From assembly GCA_026671195.1 (NCBI GenBank), contig JAPOHD010000002.1:1-64000 (forward strand): DNA of 64,000 bases, written 5' to 3'. The position numbers and the translations under genes are program-made. Below are positions 1-8,930 of the stretch, one piece after another; positions within the stretch are counted from its first letter, which is position 1, and each line of letters starts with the position of its first letter. The notes under the pieces are model-generated. The model saw only the letters and a program-made list of their open reading frames with translations, did not search any database and had not been told where the DNA came from. The DNA is from Draconibacterium aestuarii (lineage in GTDB: Bacteria; Bacteroidota; Bacteroidia; Bacteroidales; Prolixibacteraceae).

Positions 1-126
1 TAATTGCTTGTTTGCATGCAAAAATCCGTATTTTCAATTCAAATCGTCACGCTATCAAAAATCGCTACAAGTACGACTAACAAAGAATTTCAAAGAACGC
101 TTATTAATTTTTAATACCCACTAGTG

Positions 127-726
127 ATGATTTTACTGAAAAAAAAGAAGGCATACTTTTTTGAGTATTACGGAGTTGTCGTTGCTTTTATTTTAATACT
201 ATCGTGTACTCCTGTTCACCTAGATGACGGAGGACGGGTTTGCCGCATAAATACTCCAAAATTGTTACAGGAGTTGGGTTTGCTTGAAACCTTAAAATAC
301 CGGGATAAAATATACTGTTTAAATGATTCTCCATGGGGATATGGTATGATTCATCAACCTCAACTTCCTTTATCTGTGGATAGAATTAATTCAGAGAAGG
401 TCGAAATATTTATCGGCGACGATACGCGAAAAATAGTTCCCGAAGAAGTAATTCTGTTTTTCCGCCTCAACCATTCTGTCGATTTTCAGATTTCAATAAA
501 TGGAAATAATATTAATGATGAAATATCAGATTATGTCTTGCTATATGACAAGGCGCGTGGGCTGTCGGAGTATGAGCGTGAATATGCGTTCAGTGTGCCT
601 GTTGAAAGCATAAGGCAAGGGAACAATACTGTTCCGTTTTTTGGAGGGGATTCATCATTTGTGGTTAAACGACTCGAAATTGCACTTAAATATGGAGAAG
701 CTGAAACTCATGGATATTTCTCATGA
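127..726 (+). CDS. Small lipoprotein of unknown function
   Basis: About 199 residues. I do not recognise a family. The N-terminus is lysine-rich followed by a hydrophobic stretch ending in I-L-S-C (around residue 27), a good lipobox, so the mature protein is probably a lipid-anchored surface or periplasmic protein. The rest alternates short beta-type segments (for example 'FFRLNHSVDFQISINGNNI' and 'SFVVKRLEIAL'), which resembles the C-terminal beta-sandwich seen after catalytic domains in some Bacteroidota glycosidases; that comparison is impressionistic. GTG at 124 lies immediately before the ATG at 127; ATG is preferred, and an in-frame TAA at 112 limits any further extension. It is 52 bp upstream of the GH106 gene on the same strand, so it may be the first visible gene of that operon. 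Confidence 0.6.
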   Translation: MILLKKKKAYFFEYYGVVVAFILILSCTPVHLDDGGRVCRINTPKLLQELGLLETLKYRDKIYCLNDSPWGYGMIHQPQLPLSVDRINSEKVEIFIGDDTRKIVPEEVILFFRLNHSVDFQISINGNNINDEISDYVLLYDKARGLSEYEREYAFSVPVESIRQGNNTVPFFGGDSSFVVKRLEIALKYGEAETHGYFS

Positions 727-778
727 GTAGTTTATTCTGAAAGGTTATAATATTTTGAAATAACAGAAAATAATTTAG

Positions 779-3646
779 ATGAAAAGAAGAACCTTTATAA
801 TTCGGAGTGCTACTTTTTCTGTTGGATGTGTGGCAACCGGAAGTATTCCTGTATTGGGGGCAGATTTGTTTATGTCCGGACAAGGTGAACGAAATGCAAA
901 TTTATATACCACGTTTAAAAATCCGGATTCAAAATACCATCCTTTTGTACGCTGGTGGTGGAACGGCGATAAAATTGAAAAAGAGGAAATCATCCGCGAG
1001 TTGCATTTGCTTAAAGAAGCGGGAATTGGAGGTGTGGAAATCAATCCCATTGAGTTTCCGTCAAGCGGCGATGATATAGGAAAAAAATCATTAACCTGGC
1101 TCAGCGACGAATGGCTCGACATGTTGCAGCTTACCTTCGACGAAGCCAAAAAACTGGATATCACCTGCGATCTGATCGTCGGTTCAGGCTGGCCTTTCGG
1201 AGCCGAAACCCTGCCACGCGACGAACGTGCCCAGGTTGCTATAATTTATGCTGAAACACTGGAAGGTCCTACCACATTTGAAACCTCGCAGTTCAATATT
1301 TTCGATCATGTTGATCCGGGAGTAACAGTCCCCTGCCCTTCGCGAACATTTGAGATCCTTTCGCTGAAACTCGTTCCGGAACCTATGGCAGGGTTGGAAC
1401 AGGTGATTGACATTTCTGAAAAAAAGGATGATGAAATTATAACCCTTGATATTCCGGAAGGCAAACACGTGTTTTATGCACTGGTAAAAGTAGATTCATT
1501 CGCCACCGTGATTAACGGGGCACCCGGAGCTGCCGGCCCTATCCTCGACCACATGAACAAGGCTGCAGTTCGGAAATACCTCGACCACATGTCCGATACT
1601 ATTCAAAAACGTACTGGTCCGCTTTCCAATCACCTTCGGGCATTTTTTACCGATTCCATGGAACTGGAAGGATGCAACTGGTCAGGTGATTTGGCAGAAG
1701 AATTCAAAAAACGTCGGGGTTACGACTTAATGCCTTACCTCCCGTTTACCATGTTTAAAGTGGGCAGGTTGGGTGCAACAGTAGATGCAAATTACGGCGT
1801 TGAAAAAACACCTGAATTCAAAAAAATAATAACCCGGGTTCGATTCGATTTTGAACTCACCAAAGCCGAACTACTACACGAACGATTCACACAAACCTAC
1901 CTGGAATGGTGTAAAGATCAGAATGTAAAATCACGTGCACAAGCCTACGGACGCGGATTCTTCCCCCTGGAAACAAGCCTGGGATACGATATCCCTGAAG
2001 GCGAGTCGTGGACAACCAACTGGCTGAAACACCGCATCGGCGAAGAAATGTCGGACGATGATTACCGGCGCGGGCGCGGTTATACCATGATCAACAAATA
2101 CGTTTCTTCTGCAGCACATTTAACCAGTAATCGCATGGTTAGCTGCGAAGAAATGACCAACACGTACAACGTATTCAACATCACCCTCGAACAACTCAAA
2201 ATTGGTTCTGACATGAGTATTATGTCGGGAATTACACACTCGGTTTGGCACGGATTTAATTATTCGCCGCCAGATGCGCCGTTCCCCGGCTGGGTTCAGT
2301 ACGGATCGTACTACAACGAATACAACAACTGGTGGCCCTACTTTAAATACCTGAACGAATACAAAGCCCGACTTTCATCAATATTACAAAATGTGGACAT
2401 GTTCACCGACATGGCCATTCTTCCTGCCAATTACGACATGTGGGGAGAAATGGGCCTGCAAACCGATCCGTTTCCTGAAAAACTGAATGTTCCTTACACT
2501 TCAATTATTTGGGAATCAATCAATAAGATAGGTGGTGCAGCCGATTATGTTACTGAAATAATAATCAACGAAGCTGAAGTTAAAAAAGGAAAACTTTGTT
2601 ACGGACCAAAAGAATACGATACGCTTTTCCTGCCGGAAGTGAAAAGTATGTATCCTTCAACAGTTAAAAAACTGCTTGACTTTGTTTCCACAGGAGGTCG
2701 TATTTTCTGCATTGAAAAATACCCTGAAAAATCGCTGGGTCTCAACAACTGGGAGCAAAACGATAAGGAAGTCAGCGAACTGGTTGAAAAAATGAAAGCT
2801 TACCCAGACCGTTTCGTTCTTATTAAAAAGCCGGAAGATAACCGCTTCCTGGAATGGTACGAACAACTCATTCCCGAATACAATTTATCACATTACCTGA
2901 GCATCGAAAAAACAAATCGCTTTTTCATGCAAACCCGTTTTCGAGACGATGATAAAAATGAATATTTCTTTTTCCAGAACGTTCATAAACACGAGCCTTT
3001 CGGCACCTTTGTTTCTTTTTCAGAGGAAATTACAAAAGGACGATATCCGTGGATCTGGAATCCTGAAAACGGCGAACGTTATCGCATTCAGTTGAGTAAT
3101 AATCGTTTTGAGATCGATCTTGGTCCTGCCGAAAGCTGCATCATCGTATTCAACAAAGAGAAAAACGGACCTGCCTGGAATCCACTTCCAAAAACAGGAG
3201 AACATGTAAGTACCTTGAATAACAGCTGGGAAGTGGAACTTCAGCACAGCCGCGAAAATTGGAAAAAATCGTTCACAATGAGCGAACTTACCGATCTCAA
3301 AGACACCGAATTTGTGAACTTCACCGGCACCGCAGTTTATCGAAAAAAACTGAATGTGGGAGATAAAAAACCATGTTACATCAACCTCGGAAAAGTTTGG
3401 GGAGTGGCAGAGTTGTTTGTAAAAGGCCAATCGTGTGGTGTAAAATGGTACGGTAACCGGATTTACGATTTAACGGATCTTTTAAAAGAAGGGCTGAACG
3501 AAATTGAAGTGCATGTTACCACATCGATGGGAAACTATATGAAAACCCTTACAGATAACGAAACAGCACAGAAATTTATCGTGAATGGAAATAAAAACCA
3601 ACCCATCCAGTCGATGGGACTGATTGGACCCGTAACTCTTTATTAA
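779..3646 (+). CDS. GH106-type alpha-L-rhamnosidase-like glycoside hydrolase
   Basis: 955 residues, exported. It begins with a twin-arginine-like leader (K-R-R-T-F-I, hydrophobic core, A-x-A-type end near residue 28). The segment 'HPFVRWWWNGDKIEKEEI' followed by 'LKEAGIGGVEINPIEF' is the characteristic start of the GH106 catalytic barrel. Further family signatures are 'FFTDSMELEG' with 'EEFKKRRGYDLMPYLP' near residues 287-322 and 'VSCEEMTNTYNVFNIT' in the middle, followed by a long C-terminal beta-rich part. GH106 enzymes release L-rhamnose from rhamnogalacturonans or related rhamnose-containing polymers by an inverting mechanism. The next gene starts 2-23 bp downstream, so this is clearly an operon with the GH28 genes. 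The family call is strong; the exact linkage cut cannot be read from the sequence. Confidence 0.88.
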   Translation: MKRRTFIIRSATFSVGCVATGSIPVLGADLFMSGQGERNANLYTTFKNPDSKYHPFVRWWWNGDKIEKEEIIRELHLLKEAGIGGVEINPIEFPSSGDDIGKKSLTWLSDEWLDMLQLTFDEAKKLDITCDLIVGSGWPFGAETLPRDERAQVAIIYAETLEGPTTFETSQFNIFDHVDPGVTVPCPSRTFEILSLKLVPEPMAGLEQVIDISEKKDDEIITLDIPEGKHVFYALVKVDSFATVINGAPGAAGPILDHMNKAAVRKYLDHMSDTIQKRTGPLSNHLRAFFTDSMELEGCNWSGDLAEEFKKRRGYDLMPYLPFTMFKVGRLGATVDANYGVEKTPEFKKIITRVRFDFELTKAELLHERFTQTYLEWCKDQNVKSRAQAYGRGFFPLETSLGYDIPEGESWTTNWLKHRIGEEMSDDDYRRGRGYTMINKYVSSAAHLTSNRMVSCEEMTNTYNVFNITLEQLKIGSDMSIMSGITHSVWHGFNYSPPDAPFPGWVQYGSYYNEYNNWWPYFKYLNEYKARLSSILQNVDMFTDMAILPANYDMWGEMGLQTDPFPEKLNVPYTSIIWESINKIGGAADYVTEIIINEAEVKKGKLCYGPKEYDTLFLPEVKSMYPSTVKKLLDFVSTGGRIFCIEKYPEKSLGLNNWEQNDKEVSELVEKMKAYPDRFVLIKKPEDNRFLEWYEQLIPEYNLSHYLSIEKTNRFFMQTRFRDDDKNEYFFFQNVHKHEPFGTFVSFSEEITKGRYPWIWNPENGERYRIQLSNNRFEIDLGPAESCIIVFNKEKNGPAWNPLPKTGEHVSTLNNSWEVELQHSRENWKKSFTMSELTDLKDTEFVNFTGTAVYRKKLNVGDKKPCYINLGKVWGVAELFVKGQSCGVKWYGNRIYDLTDLLKEGLNEIEVHVTTSMGNYMKTLTDNETAQKFIVNGNKNQPIQSMGLIGPVTLY

Positions 3647-3669
3647 TAATGAATAAAATTCCAACTAAT

Positions 3670-5142
3670 ATGAATAAACTAAAATCAATTATTTTACTGT
3701 TCGTTTTGTTTTGTTTCCTGAATGGATCTGCAAAGGATTACAACGCATCCATCTTCGGAATCAAATCAAACGGAACGACTTTAAATACGACAGCAATTCA
3801 AAAAGCCATCGATTATATACACGAAGAAGGTGGCGGACATCTTAATTTTTATGTGGGTAGATATTTGACCGGAACCATCGAGTTAAAATCGGATGTGCAA
3901 ATTATTCTGCACGAAGGCGCAATTCTGGTAGGATCGACCAATATTTACGATTACAATATTGAAATGCCCAACACTGCTTTAGTGTATGCAAAAAATGCCG
4001 ACAATATTTCCATCACAGGTTTGGGTGTTATCGACGGGCAGGGTCGCGATGTTGCGTACAGTCTGATCGATCAGGTTCACAAGGGAATTATTCAGGATGA
4101 ATTAAAATACGACCGGCCTGCCAGAAGGCGTCCAAAAGGAATTTATTTGCGCGAATGCAAAAATGTTGAGATCAGTGGAATAACGATTAAAAATACGGCC
4201 GAATGGGTACAAATGTACGATCAGTGTGAAAATTTGAAAATCGACAAAATTACAGTTGACAGCAAAGCTTTCTGGAATAACGACGGCTTGGATATTGTCG
4301 ACTGCAAAAATGTACTGGTTACGAATTCGTTTATCGACTCATCAGACGACGCCATTTGTTTTAAATCGCACGACGCCACTAAAATGTGTGAAAACGTTGA
4401 GGTTCGTAATTGTGTGGCCCGCTCAAGTGCCAGCGGCATCAAATTTGGTACCGTAACCAGGGGCGGTTATAAAAACTTCAAAATAATCAACAACAAAGTT
4501 TACGACACCTACCGTTCGGCAATTACTATTGCCACTCCCGATGGGGGGGAAATTGAAAATATCCTGGTTGACAGCCTTAACGCTTATAATACCGGCAATG
4601 CCGTTTATCTGCGCATCGGACAACGAAATACCCAAAACGGAACCGGATCAATGAACAACATCACCATTCAAAATTTATATGCTGAAATTCCGGCAACAAA
4701 ACCCGACGAAGGTTACGAATACGAAGGCCCCATTGAAGACCTGCCTCGTAATATTTCTCCGGCCAGCATTGTCGGGCTTCCCGGATATGATATTTCCAAC
4801 GTAACCTTACGAAATATTGAAATTGTTTATCCGGGCGGAAGTAATCCGAAATATGCGTATTGCGGAACAAAACCTGCCGATCTGGACGGAATCCCGGAAA
4901 TGGCTGAAAAATACCCCGAATTCTCGCAATTTAAGGAACTTCCGGCCTGGGGATTTTATGTGCGCCATGTCAAAAACCTCACTTTCGAAAATGTTAAGCT
5001 CACTGCAAAAGACAGTGAATACCGCCCTGCCATTGTTTTCGACGATGTAAAAGGAGCAAACTTGTCGGGCATGCAATACAGCATTCCGGGCAAATTGAAA
5101 AAGCTTATCAAATACAAATCAACAGGTATTATTCTGAAATAA
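3670..5142 (+). CDS. GH28-type polygalacturonase-like beta-helix hydrolase (copy 1)
   Basis: About 490 residues, secreted. The leader ends in G-S-A before K-D-Y; the two paralogs downstream have 20-21-residue leaders ending at the same A-K-D-Y, which favours the ATG at 3670 over the in-frame ATG at 3649. The parallel beta-helix region carries the GH28 acidic centre: N-N-D-G-L-D (D205, D208) and S-S-D-D (D226, D227). The usual G-H-G motif is replaced by S-A-S-G (about 253-256), followed by R-G-G rather than R-I-K, as in divergent Bacteroidota GH28 enzymes. The family hydrolyses alpha-1,4-galacturonosyl bonds in homo- or rhamnogalacturonan. It lies between GH106 and two paralogs, which supports a pectin-type substrate; exo or endo action is not determinable. 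Confidence 0.85.
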   Translation: MNKLKSIILLFVLFCFLNGSAKDYNASIFGIKSNGTTLNTTAIQKAIDYIHEEGGGHLNFYVGRYLTGTIELKSDVQIILHEGAILVGSTNIYDYNIEMPNTALVYAKNADNISITGLGVIDGQGRDVAYSLIDQVHKGIIQDELKYDRPARRRPKGIYLRECKNVEISGITIKNTAEWVQMYDQCENLKIDKITVDSKAFWNNDGLDIVDCKNVLVTNSFIDSSDDAICFKSHDATKMCENVEVRNCVARSSASGIKFGTVTRGGYKNFKIINNKVYDTYRSAITIATPDGGEIENILVDSLNAYNTGNAVYLRIGQRNTQNGTGSMNNITIQNLYAEIPATKPDEGYEYEGPIEDLPRNISPASIVGLPGYDISNVTLRNIEIVYPGGSNPKYAYCGTKPADLDGIPEMAEKYPEFSQFKELPAWGFYVRHVKNLTFENVKLTAKDSEYRPAIVFDDVKGANLSGMQYSIPGKLKKLIKYKSTGIILK

Positions 5143-5183
5143 CAGAAACCATGGCATTTTACAAAACCGAAAAAACAAGAAAA

Positions 5184-6671
5184 ATGAGTAATACAAAACT
5201 TTTAATAGCTGCCATTTTGATGCTGTTTGTTTTTCAAGTGTCGGCAAAAGATTACAATATTTCCGATTTTGGCGCAAAAGCCGATGGTATTACAGTCAAT
5301 ACACGAACAATACAAAGAGCAATCGATTATATCAGCGAACATGAGGGAGGTCGTTTGGTTTTTGCCCCGGGAAATTATGTGACTGGAAGTATTTATGTGA
5401 AATCGGATGTTACCCTTCATCTTGAATATGGGGCAACTATTTTAGGATCAACGAATCCGTTTGATTATGTGAAAGATCCAAAAGTAAAATGGATGTCGAT
5501 GATTTTTGCTATCAACCAGGAAAATATTGGGATAACAGGAAAAGGAACAATTAACGGACGTGGTTTTATAACAGCTAATAACATGGTTAACTACATACAC
5601 CGGGGCATATATAAAGATGATTTAAAATATGACAGACCTCGAGAAACTAACCGCCCTGAAAACATCTATTTTCGTGAGTGTACAAATGTGATAATTACAG
5701 ATATTACGCTGCGCGATCCGGCCAGCTGGAACCAAACTTACGACCAGTGTAAAAATCTTTATGTAGATGGTATTTATGTGGACAGCAAATCGTATTGGAA
5801 CAACGACGGGATTGACATTGTGGACTGTGACGGTGTTGTCCTGAAAAATTCGTATTTCGATGCTGCCGACGATGTGCTTTGTTTTAAATCGCACGATGCC
5901 AACAGCATTTGCCAGAATGTGGTTGTTGAGAATTGCGTAGGCCGTTCTAGTGCCAACGGGCTGAAATTTGGTACCGTTTCTCGAGGTGGTTTCCGTAATT
6001 TCAAAATAAAAAATATTACCATTTTCGATACTTTTCGATCTGCTATCACTTTTGCTGCAGTTGACGGTGGTTTAATTGAAAACATTGAAGTAGACAGTGT
6101 TCGTTCTATAAATACCGGAAATGTAATTTTTCTGCGTATCGGCGATCGCTGGAGTAAAGGCAAAAAACCAAGCATGAAAAACATTACCATTTCGAATGTG
6201 TATGCTGAAGTACCAATAGGAAAACCAGATATTGGGTACAATTACGAAGGACCGATCGAAGACAATCCGCGTAATATCTCGCCTGCCAGTATTGTTGGGC
6301 TTCCTGGATATAGAATTGAAAATGTAAAACTGAAAAACATCGAGATTGTGTATCCCGGCGCCGGAAATCCACTGTACGCTTACCGCGGAACCAGCACAGA
6401 AGAATTGGACAGCATTCCGGAAATGCGTGACCGGTACCCGGAATTTTCTCAGTGGAAAGAGTTGCCTGCGTGGGGATTTTATGTTCGCCATGCTGATGGA
6501 GTTGAATTTGAAAATGTGAAACTCGTTGCTGATAAGAAAGACTACCGCCCGTCCATTGTTATCGACGATGTAAAAGGCACCACTTTTAAAGATGTAATTT
6601 TTGATGAACCTGAAAGCGAAGGAAAAGAACAAATCATTCATAGCCGGTCGAGCGATGTGACAATTAAATAG
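5184..6671 (+). CDS. GH28-type polygalacturonase-like beta-helix hydrolase (copy 2)
   Basis: About 495 residues, secreted, and clearly a tandem duplicate of the gene upstream: the same order of motifs and long identical blocks such as 'YEGPIED', 'RNISPASIVGLPGY' and 'ELPAWGFYVRH'. Acidic residues are preserved: N-N-D-G-I-D (D208, D211) and A-A-D-D (D229, D230); S-A-N-G replaces G-H-G. ATG at 5184 gives a compact leader (M-S-N-T-K, hydrophobic core, V-S-A) in register with its paralogs; the in-frame ATG at 5151 would add 11 polar residues. It lies 41 bp downstream of copy 1 and 41 bp upstream of the degenerate copy 3. The two intact copies have diverged enough to have different subsite preferences, which is inference only. 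Confidence 0.85.
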   Translation: MSNTKLLIAAILMLFVFQVSAKDYNISDFGAKADGITVNTRTIQRAIDYISEHEGGRLVFAPGNYVTGSIYVKSDVTLHLEYGATILGSTNPFDYVKDPKVKWMSMIFAINQENIGITGKGTINGRGFITANNMVNYIHRGIYKDDLKYDRPRETNRPENIYFRECTNVIITDITLRDPASWNQTYDQCKNLYVDGIYVDSKSYWNNDGIDIVDCDGVVLKNSYFDAADDVLCFKSHDANSICQNVVVENCVGRSSANGLKFGTVSRGGFRNFKIKNITIFDTFRSAITFAAVDGGLIENIEVDSVRSINTGNVIFLRIGDRWSKGKKPSMKNITISNVYAEVPIGKPDIGYNYEGPIEDNPRNISPASIVGLPGYRIENVKLKNIEIVYPGAGNPLYAYRGTSTEELDSIPEMRDRYPEFSQWKELPAWGFYVRHADGVEFENVKLVADKKDYRPSIVIDDVKGTTFKDVIFDEPESEGKEQIIHSRSSDVTIK

Positions 6672-6712
6672 ATGCCGGTTTTTCAAAATTTAAACGACAA
6701 AAAAGAGACAAA

Positions 6713-7465
6713 ATGACGAAATATAAATTATTCATATTCAGCCTGTTTTTCATATTAACACTGAATCTTTCAGCTAAAGATTATAAAGCTTCCCTGTTCG
6801 GAGTAAAGTCCGACGGAGTAACACTGAACACAGGTTCCATTCAGTATGCCATCGATTATATCAGCGAAAATGGTGGCGGTCGCCTGATATTTTACGTAGG
6901 ACGATATCTCACTGGAAGTTTTTACCTCAAGCCAAATGTTACCATTCAGCTGGAAGAAGGCGCCGTTTTGGTGGGTTTTCACTCTGTTTACGATTATTTT
7001 AAACTGAACGACACCAACGCCCTGATTCTTGCCGACAAGGCAGAGAACATTGGCATTACAGGGAAAGGAGTGATTGAAGGAAATGGAAAAGCTGTTTTAA
7101 AAAGCATCAAAGAACAAATCCAGAAAGGATATCTCGAAGAAAACGAAACGCAGGCAAAACCGGCATTAATTTATTTCGATGGATGTAAAAATGTAACCTT
7201 GAATGGCGTTATTATGCGCAACGCTTGTAGTGATGTTCAGGTTTACACCGGATGCAGTAATCTGAAAATTAATAAAATAACTGTTAAAAGTTCGGTACTT
7301 CCTGAAAGCAAAGGACTTGTTCTTTCCGATTGTGATGGATTTTCACTAAGCGACTCTTTCTTCGAGGCTTCTGGGGAAGAGCTAAGTTCAGCAGGAAATT
7401 CAAAAAATGTTTCAGTTACAAATACCATTAATTCAAAAGGTAATAAGTTAAACGCGACAAAATAA
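6713..7465 (+). CDS. Truncated, catalytic-residue-less GH28 paralog (copy 3)
   Basis: 250 residues with an intact signal peptide (ending L-S-A before K-D-Y) and a readable coding frame. It aligns with the N-terminal half of copies 1 and 2 up to the active-site coils and then stops. Where the paralogs have N-N-D-G-x-D it has E-S-K-G-L-V (residues 198-203), and where they have D-D it has G-E (221-222), so all the acidic residues are gone and the second half of the helix is missing. It therefore cannot be a GH28 hydrolase; it could be a glycan-binding beta-helix or a decaying duplicate. The start lies 41 bp after copy 2 and the stop 1 bp before the GH29 start, so reading is still coupled to the operon. 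No stop or frameshift is visible inside. Confidence 0.8.
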   Translation: MTKYKLFIFSLFFILTLNLSAKDYKASLFGVKSDGVTLNTGSIQYAIDYISENGGGRLIFYVGRYLTGSFYLKPNVTIQLEEGAVLVGFHSVYDYFKLNDTNALILADKAENIGITGKGVIEGNGKAVLKSIKEQIQKGYLEENETQAKPALIYFDGCKNVTLNGVIMRNACSDVQVYTGCSNLKINKITVKSSVLPESKGLVLSDCDGFSLSDSFFEASGEELSSAGNSKNVSVTNTINSKGNKLNATK

Positions 7466-7466
7466 T

Positions 7467-8903
7467 ATGATCCGAAAAATAGTAACACTTCTCCTCTTGA
7501 CCATTTTTATTCAAACAGTTGGTGCACAGGAACGACCTCCGGCAGAAGAGCGTCTTGAATGGTGGCACGAAGCCAAGTTCGGAATGTTTATCCATTGGGG
7601 TGTATATTCTATGTATGGAGGAGTTTATAACGGACACCATCAGGCATATGGTGATGCAGCATGGATAGAGAACCGTTGCAAAATACCAGTGGCAGAATAC
7701 CGCGAACATGCCAGAGATTTCAACCCGACAAACTACGATCCTGAAGCATGGGTAAAACTGGCCAAAGAGGCCGGAATGAAATACCTGATTGTCGGAGCTA
7801 AACACCACGACGGTTTTGCCTTGTTTGAAAGCAAAGCCAGCGACTGGAATGTGGTGGATGCAACGAAATACGGCAAAGATCTGTTAAAACCTTTGGTAGA
7901 AGCCTGTAAAGAAAATGGAATAAAACTCGGCTTTTATTATTCGCAGGCCAACGACTGGACTAACCCCGGAGGGACGGTTGCCCGTCGCCCCATGTGGCAG
8001 GGCTGGCCCAGTCCTGATTCTGCCCGCATCGATCAATACACACTGGAGCACAACGGAAGCTGGGATCCGATTCAGGAAACATCAACCTTTGATGAATATG
8101 TGGATCGCGTTGCCGTTCCCCAGGTAAAAGAATTACTTACAAATTACGGTGAAGTTTCTGTGTTGTGGTGGGATTATGCCACCCAGATGAAAAGCTACGA
8201 AGGGGCCGTAAAACTGGAGAAACTTCTGAATATACAGCCCAATATTATCACCAACGACCGCCTGCATCCAGACTTCCCCGGCGACACAAAAACACCGGAG
8301 CAGGGAATACCCAAATGGGAAGCAATTGACGAAAGCGAAAGCTGGGAAAATTGTATGACCATGAATAATTCGTGGGGTTACAAAAGCTTTGATGACAAGT
8401 GGAAATCATCAGAAAAATTAATCCAAAACCTGATCAAAAATGTGTCGCGGGGAGGAAATTACCTGCTGAATGTAGGTCCCAAAGCTGACGGAACGATTCC
8501 GGAAGAAAGTGTACAACGGCTAAAAGATGTTGGAAAGTGGATGGATGTGAACAGCGAAGCCATTTACGGAACTCAGATTAGTCCGTTCGGAGAAATTCCC
8601 TGGGGAGAGTGTACCTGCAAAGAGGAAAAGAATAAAACAACTTTGTACTTTTTTGTTTTCGACTGGCCCGAAAACGGCGAGCTTCAAATTAAAGGGCTAA
8701 CAAATAAAATTATATCTGCTAAACTGTTGGCAAACGGAGAAAAACTGAAAACTCAAAAAACTTCATCTGAAACAAAAATCCTGATTCCTGAAAAAGCACT
8801 TGATCCGGCCGCCACAGTTATTAAAGTTCAGGTAAAAGGAAAAGTGGAAAGGCAGTGGTCTTCGAAGAATAAAAAAAAAATACACACCGGGGCACAGGAT
8901 TAA
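7467..8903 (+). CDS. GH29 alpha-L-fucosidase
   Basis: 478 residues with a Sec signal ending V-G-A-Q near residue 21. The catalytic barrel opens with 'WWHEAKFGMFIHWGVYS', continues with 'YDPEAWVKLAKEAGMKYL' and 'AKHHDGFALFESKASDWNV', and contains L-W-W-D, where D236 is the expected retaining nucleophile of GH29. 'GGNYLLNVGPKADGTIP' is the usual end of the barrel, followed by a small C-terminal beta domain. The family releases alpha-L-fucose from glycan side chains, probably in the periplasm or at the surface. The gene starts 1 bp after the degenerate GH28 stop. The last 20 residues are lysine-rich and include an A-run in the DNA near 8871-8880, a possible slippage site. Confidence 0.92.
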   Translation: MIRKIVTLLLLTIFIQTVGAQERPPAEERLEWWHEAKFGMFIHWGVYSMYGGVYNGHHQAYGDAAWIENRCKIPVAEYREHARDFNPTNYDPEAWVKLAKEAGMKYLIVGAKHHDGFALFESKASDWNVVDATKYGKDLLKPLVEACKENGIKLGFYYSQANDWTNPGGTVARRPMWQGWPSPDSARIDQYTLEHNGSWDPIQETSTFDEYVDRVAVPQVKELLTNYGEVSVLWWDYATQMKSYEGAVKLEKLLNIQPNIITNDRLHPDFPGDTKTPEQGIPKWEAIDESESWENCMTMNNSWGYKSFDDKWKSSEKLIQNLIKNVSRGGNYLLNVGPKADGTIPEESVQRLKDVGKWMDVNSEAIYGTQISPFGEIPWGECTCKEEKNKTTLYFFVFDWPENGELQIKGLTNKIISAKLLANGEKLKTQKTSSETKILIPEKALDPAATVIKVQVKGKVERQWSSKNKKKIHTGAQD

Positions 8904-8930
8904 AAACCGGCAAAGAAAAGCACAACAACG

